DNA of 64,000 nucleotides from assembly GCA_030141605.1 (NCBI GenBank), contig JAQGDQ010002372.1, forward strand, positions 248,001 through 312,000, given 5' to 3'. Position numbers and translations under genes: made by a program. Positions 60,101 through 64,000 of this stretch are shown piece by piece. Origin of the DNA: Tubiluchus corallicola. Its lineage: Eukaryota; Priapulida; Priapulimorpha; Priapulimorphida; Tubiluchidae. Positions within the stretch are counted from its first letter, which is position 1; the number at the start of each line of letters is the position of its first letter. Below the pieces are notes generated by a model. It made no database searches, was not told where the DNA came from, and worked only from the letters and a program-made list of their open reading frames with translations.

Positions 60101-63100
60101 AGCAGCAAACAGCCGCAAGTGCGTTAACTTAAACGGTGCTTTCCGTTTGGTCTTTTGTAAAGATCAGTCTCAAGAGGCTGAACGGTTAAACGTTTGGATT
60201 TGTTGAATTGTCCAACAATTTTTTTCGAAACACTCTTCGACTTCTAATGGTACAGTAATTGATGATTGACAGTAACGTTACTGCGTAAGTATAGCTGACA
60301 AAAGCAATCAATTGCAAAACAGAAAATTATTTTAAATCCACAAAAGGTCATCCTATTTGATAGTTGGCCTTTGTAAGTATTCTGATCACGCCATATGCAA
60401 AGTTACGTATTTATATTTAACATCATTAAAAACTATCATTACAACATGTTTTAGTTGGCTTAAAATGGTAATCTGGCAGGGTTTATTTTAGGTACAATAT
60501 TGTGAGTTATGAGAATTTTAATATAGCAGTATTCGGTTTTATTAGTCTCCCTTGGGTTCATTTTTCTCTTTATTGTCGTGTGACATTAGATACTACAGGC
60601 CACTGCGTGAAGAATATAAAATATTAACAAGGCATGTAAAAATGATTCTGCTTCGTGTCTGCTAAGCACAATGGGTTTACCAAAATGTCTAAATTTTTAA
60701 ACTCGTAGCAGCAGAAGCAGGATTTAATATAGGAAACAAAAACGGTCATTTGCAGTTCAGCAGTTTAGCAAAAATCCTTATGTAAATGTTAAACTTCGTT
60801 TACAATACTTAACAAAAATGGGCACTTACCTACAATCTATTTAAAAAAACACAATAAAGAAAAAAAGATAACCACAGCGCTCAGTACACCTCTGCGGACT
60901 ATAGTTAGGCGAAGAAGAAAACGAAAAATAATCACTAAATACCATTTTTGGTATAGAAGAAAATACTCGAGTCAGTGTACTTTACTATACTTTCGCCTTT
61001 GCGTTTCTTTCGACGCAGTGCTAAATTTAGCTTGTTCAATTAAAACGCATGTTAAAATAAAAAACATTATTATGGTATTGGTGACAAAAAGATTGCGTAA
61101 CATAAATTTGTCAGAAACTGAACATAGAACTCAGGTGTCAACCGAAAAAAGGGTCTATTGCAGTATTAACTGGTAAATTACTTCCTGTAAATGTAGGAAA
61201 GAAATGATTAAATGATTCAGTAACTTAATTCTTAGCTAGATTGCATTTGTGTTTATATTATTTAGTACAAACATAAAGTAAAAGTCTCTATTCCTTGGCA
61301 AAGAATAACGTTAAGAACAAGTATATGATGTTATTGGTGTACATGTCTCTAGTGGCAAAGCTGTGCAAAAAGTTATTATTTTTTAATTAAAATGGGCCTT
61401 AATTTGCTTGAGTCTCGTTGCTGTTAATATTGTCAGAACAACACAGCTCCGTATTCTAGTGTTCGAAAACGCGAAACACTCGTGACACACAAACGTGAAA
61501 ACACGCTTCGCAGCTTCCTAACAGAATCACATTCAAAAGATTTAGGAGTAATCTAGCTGTCACTGCACGTTTTGCAAAAGCAAAATTTTTACTATTACTA
61601 TACTGAAACATGGCTGCATCCGGTGCAGCGAGCTATACATTTGCTGTGTTTATGGATTGCAGCATACCGCTTTTCTGACAAAATTCTCCTATTGTTAGAA
61701 TTTTTCAGAATTTTCAGAATGTATTCATGAATTGGGAAATCTGTTCAGGTATTGACGTTTCGTTTCGAAAGAACAATTGTAAATTAAATGTTAGCCATAA
61801 CAAAACAGTCTGTGAAAAAGCTTTTCTCTCACTAAGTTCTTTATTTGTTTAGAAACTTAGTACCTCCCTCATAAGACCTCGTCAGATGTTAAAAAAGGTA
61901 CGTCTAATGCCTTATCAGAAATAAACACGCGTTAGTAGTAAAGCATTCTTGGAGTAAATATTAAGGCTACATTTTTTTGTTTAAATGAAATTACAAGCAT
62001 TGTAAATTTATTTACTTAATGATTGAATGATTCAGCAGCCAGGTCAGCAAATTTGATCGTGGAAACTAAAATGATTAATAGTAGTCTACTGTAGACGAAC
62101 ATATCTAGATAATCTTATGTAGCTTATGAAACGTCAGCAGTATCCTGAGTGTAACAGAATTAAATGCACCCCGAAAAAATTTCCTTTAAGGGTTAATACT
62201 TGGTCCTCTGCTGTAGATGATTTATGTCTACACTATGATCTTAGATCTTACATTTCGTGATAAGAGCATTAATATCTTTCCTAATTGGATTTGGCCTTCA
62301 TTTCTAAAGTTCAAATTGTGCAATATATATATATATATATATATGTATATTTATATATATATATATATTGGTAAAATTCAAACACTCTAGGTATACCGTT
62401 TTATTAGATTTGGTGTTAACAGTGGGCATTTTCCAGGTCGCGTCAGTCAGTTGGTTGACCAATCATATAGTCGAATGAATAACTAGAGTGACCGAACGAC
62501 CACATCACTGACCGGCAATAGATTGAACTGCCAAATAACTAGGATAAATAAGCAACTATGCATACAGACAAGCAAGTGAGCAGACAAACAGGCAAACACC
62601 CGGAATAAAACTATTACACCTCAGCTTAACTTCGTGGTTAATGGGTAATTGGAAATGTAAAGAGAAGCCACTTAGTTACTTAATTAAAATCTAATAAAAT
62701 AACTCAGTTACCCTACGATATTGGATTTTAGGATCAATAATGTCCACGTTTACTAATTTAATAAAACCGCAAATCAGCTTACTATTTTTGTGGCTAAGGC
62801 AGTGTTGAGAAATTGAAATATCATTTTAGCATTGCGCGTCTTCAATTTACTTGTGGTGACATATATTTTTGCCATGTGCATTATCATCTGTTAAAAGTTC
62901 TTATCTGCTCCTGAAACCTTACAATGACACATCCGCCGAGCACTTCCAGCGTTTGCAATATCATTTTTGCGAAATTGCACCATATTGGATATCTTTTTTA
63001 TGTCTCACAACATTTACAGTTAGCTATTAACGTAGCTTCAAATGCGTAACCTTGATTATCTACGTTCGACAAAACGTGGTAACGGTAATTGTAACAAGTG

Positions 63101-63891
63101 AAATAATATTCAGACGCTTTGCATTCATGCGTACTAGATATATTATTTTTAGTGATTTTAGAGTTTTTGTATTGTTACTATAATACCGCAAGTTTGTTTT
63201 AAATGGTCAGGGCTTTCGAATAATCTGGATGCCTGAAGTTGTTACGGTTCACACTGCGCTTGACCGAACATGGGAAAATTATTAATTTCAAAGTTCGTCT
63301 GGGATATAAAATATCTGTTTGGGGCGTTGAAAAAATAAACCTTAAATAATCAAGTAGGGGTCATTATAAGAGGGTCTGCTTGTGAACAAATTAATAACAA
63401 ATCTTCTCTATAGCTCTCTTTCAGTTCGATGCTTTCCGCGTTATTCAATGCTGAAATGTGCTTAACAAAAAACGGGAAACAACTTCTTCAGAAACGTAAA
63501 CAATGATAATCAAAGAAAAAGTTTAGCAAAATCATCAAAATGTACAAAAAGCCACGGTTCGTGGTTCCCGATGTTACAGTACGTAAAAGCAAATTATACT
63601 AATCGTAAGTGTATTGTGTTTGCTAAGAATGTTTTAAATCAGAGATATTGATTGAATGGAAGTAATTATCAGTAAACTAAAAATCAGTAAAATAAATCAC
63701 TGCAAAATGGACCCATTCGCACAAATCGCAGATAAAATTGTAAAATCTCGTGCAAATGGCATGAACTGCAAAAACTACTATATAGTTGCTCAAAAACTGC
63801 GTTTTTACCTGTAATGTGTCGCCTAACGAAGAATTGAGTTCGTGTACCGGTTTGCAGTTTAAATAATCTGACCAATTTGACCACGTTCCTC
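52282..63891 (-). CDS. Secretin-family (class B) GPCR, 5' end outside the window
   Basis: Exons 5' to 3': 63809-63891, 59812-59915, 58406-58523, 57596-57749, 57314-57374, 55620-55689, 54728-54816, 54295-54430, 53909-53950, 52282-52530. Every junction agrees in phase. Present: end of the extracellular hormone-binding domain (GGTWSNWSDYLNC), TM1 (LIYYVGYTLSITSLVLAI), TM2 (CMRNKIHVNLFISYF), TM3 with its conserved Cys and NFFWMLVEGLYLF, TM4 (GWGIPIVVIAIWGIV), ECL2 Cys-Trp, TM5 (FMVPILVVLLINCVF), TM6 (LLLLLPLLGLTHVLVL), TM7 (STQGFWITLFFCFTNHE) and a Ser/Arg-rich tail. Class B receptors sit at the plasma membrane, bind peptide hormones and usually raise cAMP through Gs. The disulfide pair (TM3-ECL2) is intact. 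Ligand cannot be told; the G-L-T-H in TM6 and the QGF in TM7 fit the peptide-hormone (B1) group. Signal peptide and the rest of the hormone domain lie beyond 64000. Confidence 0.92.
52531..53908. other. GPCR intron 9, nothing recognised
   Basis: About 1.4 kb without recognisable repeats or exons. Confidence 0.4.
53909..53950 (-). CDS. GPCR exon 9 (TM7, 42 bp)
   Basis: Acceptor TTGATTGCAG, donor GTAAGT. Encodes GFWITLFFCFTNHE. A 42-bp exon at this point is a usual feature of class B receptor genes. Confidence 0.88.
53951..54294. other. GPCR intron 8, nothing recognised
   Basis: Short AT-rich intron. Confidence 0.4.
54295..54430 (-). CDS. GPCR exon 8 (TM6)
   Basis: Acceptor TTTTGTTAG, donor GTACAC. 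Encodes KGARKLLLLLPLLGLTHVLV, then EPENGGMWRLVISIINALLV and STQ. Confidence 0.93.
54521..54578. repeat. CAT/CGT trinucleotide repeat
   Basis: Alternating blocks of CAT and CGT in the intron between the TM5 and TM6 exons. Confidence 0.95.
54728..54816 (-). CDS. GPCR exon 7 (end of TM5, third intracellular loop)
   Basis: Acceptor CTTTTTTCAG, donor GTATAC. Encodes INCVFLCSIMYVLLSRSRTK, then IRELDDKQY. Ends with two bases; joins exon 8 to give QYRKGARK. Confidence 0.92.
54817..55619. other. GPCR intron 6, nothing recognised
   Basis: About 800 bp of AT-rich intron. Confidence 0.4.
55620..55689 (-). CDS. GPCR exon 6 (ECL2, start of TM5)
   Basis: Acceptor ATCACTAAAG, donor GTAAGA. Encodes CWMDSDGYVYDYIFMVPILV and VLL. 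Cys-Trp is the conserved ECL2 pair. Confidence 0.93.
55690..57313. other. GPCR intron 5
   Basis: Holds an (AT)n tract at 57034-57106 and a degenerate ATTC/ATTT tetranucleotide tract at 57107-57300. Otherwise nothing recognised. Confidence 0.4.
57034..57106. repeat. (AT)n microsatellite
   Basis: Uninterrupted AT/TA dinucleotides, followed by degenerate CATTC words. Confidence 0.97.
57314..57374 (-). CDS. GPCR exon 5 (TM4, 61 bp)
   Basis: Acceptor GTGATTCTAG, donor GTATTC. Encodes IPIVVIAIWGIVKHHFDKN with split Gly and Arg codons at its ends, completing GWGIP. Confidence 0.93.
57596..57749 (-). CDS. GPCR exon 4 (TM3)
   Basis: Acceptor TGATTTTAG, donor GTAATC. Encodes IFCRSMVTIFNYCQCTNFFW, then MLVEGLYLFILTVF and FFFFVLIGWG. 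Holds the disulfide Cys and the E-G-L-Y-L motif. Confidence 0.94.
57750..58405. other. GPCR intron 3, nothing recognised
   Basis: About 650 bp without recognisable features. Confidence 0.4.
58406..58523 (-). CDS. GPCR exon 3 (TM2)
   Basis: Acceptor TTTTTTTCAG, donor GTATGT. Encodes KLSCMRNKIHVNLFISYFFS, then DVLWIINNQTLVGIAKRDS. R-N-x-I-H-x-N-L-F is the class B TM2 motif; NQT is a sequon in the first extracellular loop. Confidence 0.94.
58524..59811. other. GPCR intron 2
   Basis: About 1.3 kb with a third copy of the dispersed SINE-like repeat at 58950-59160. No further exon supported. Confidence 0.4.
58950..59160 (-). repeat. Dispersed repeat, SINE-like (third copy)
   Basis: TGTGAGGCAGACCTGTATGT, TTTTAAAAAGTTAGGATTTT and AACTATAGTAACTAAAGTCA match 51870-52010 with changes. 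It also has a GGTTCAAAT box on the minus strand at about 59121-59130. Confidence 0.55.
59812..59915 (-). CDS. GPCR exon 2 of the located set (TM1)
   Basis: Acceptor TGTTTCAG, donor GTAAAC. Encodes ALAQEYRIAQLIYYVGYTLS, then ITSLVLAILIFFCA. Y-x-V-G-Y-x-L-S is the class B TM1 motif. Confidence 0.93.
59916..63808. other. GPCR intron 1 of the located set
   Basis: About 3.9 kb, AT-rich, with an interrupted (TA)n at 62323-62369 and degenerate CAGA/GACC tetranucleotides at 62440-62600. No exon or transposon recognised. Confidence 0.4.
62323..62369. repeat. (TA)n microsatellite
   Basis: TA dinucleotides with one GTATATT interruption. Confidence 0.9.
63809..63891 (-). CDS. GPCR first exon in the window (end of hormone-binding domain)
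   Basis: Acceptor TTTGTTAG, donor GTAAAA. Encodes GTWSNWSDYLNCKPVHELNS, then SLGDTLQ. G-x-W-x-x-W-x-x-Y-x-x-C is the end of the HRM domain; NWS is a sequon. Two bases in, phase 0 out. Confidence 0.88.
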
Positions 63892-64000
63892 CTAACAAAC
63901 AATCTTTACTTGCATTATCTGTGAATGTAAAGGGAAATTAGTTATTATTTATTAGTTATTAATTTCATTATGCTTCATCAGCACATTTTTGGGCGTTAGA
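63892..64000. other. Intron at the window edge
   Basis: Continues toward the missing 5' exons of the GPCR gene. Confidence 0.6.

Overview
This window is nuclear DNA of an invertebrate animal. It is AT-rich, its genes are split by GT-AG introns of a few hundred bases to several kilobases, it is full of microsatellites, and its introns carry metazoan-type transposon relics (an APE-type LINE and hAT, Harbinger and pogo-like non-autonomous elements). A secretin-family (class B) GPCR and two SLC28-type nucleoside transporters point to a bilaterian, but the species cannot be named from the sequence. No continuous long ORF marks the genes. They were assembled exon by exon from family motifs, splice signals and matching intron phases.

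Layout. (1) 1-3.2 kb: tandem array of about 850-bp units. (2) 6.1-16.5 kb, minus strand: a peptidase C45 / isopenicillin-N acyltransferase-like gene of at least eight exons, with one exon near the 3' end not located. (3) 17.2-22.9 kb: intergenic DNA holding a TIR transposon, a 607-bp tandem duplication of A/C-only DNA and degenerate short repeats. (4) 22.9-37.6 kb, plus strand: CNT gene A, 12 exons, 618 codons. Its first intron holds an antisense dead LINE split by a 454-bp hAT element, and a 200-bp Harbinger-like MITE lies 26 bp before exon 2. (5) 39.0-48.7 kb, plus strand: CNT gene B, 14 exons, 758 codons, a tandem paralogue of A. Nine consecutive core exons correspond one to one, eight of them with exactly equal length. 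Its introns hold a pogo-like element, a tRNA-derived SINE, a large (GA)n tract and a long foldback with hammerhead-like motifs. (6) 48.7-52.2 kb: intergenic DNA with a 175-bp (GT)n tract. (7) 52.3-63.9 kb, minus strand: a class B GPCR whose 5' end lies beyond the window. Ten exons cover the end of the hormone-binding domain, all seven TM segments and the C-tail.

The two transporters are predicted sodium-coupled nucleoside importers at the plasma membrane. Both carry the Gly-Gln pair that human CNT3 has in its selectivity region. The acyltransferase-like gene and the GPCR have no evident functional link to them. Most of what is unusual lies in the repeats: nested insertions with intact target-site duplications, related repeat fragments scattered over 20 kb, and a foldback that may descend from a Penelope-like element.
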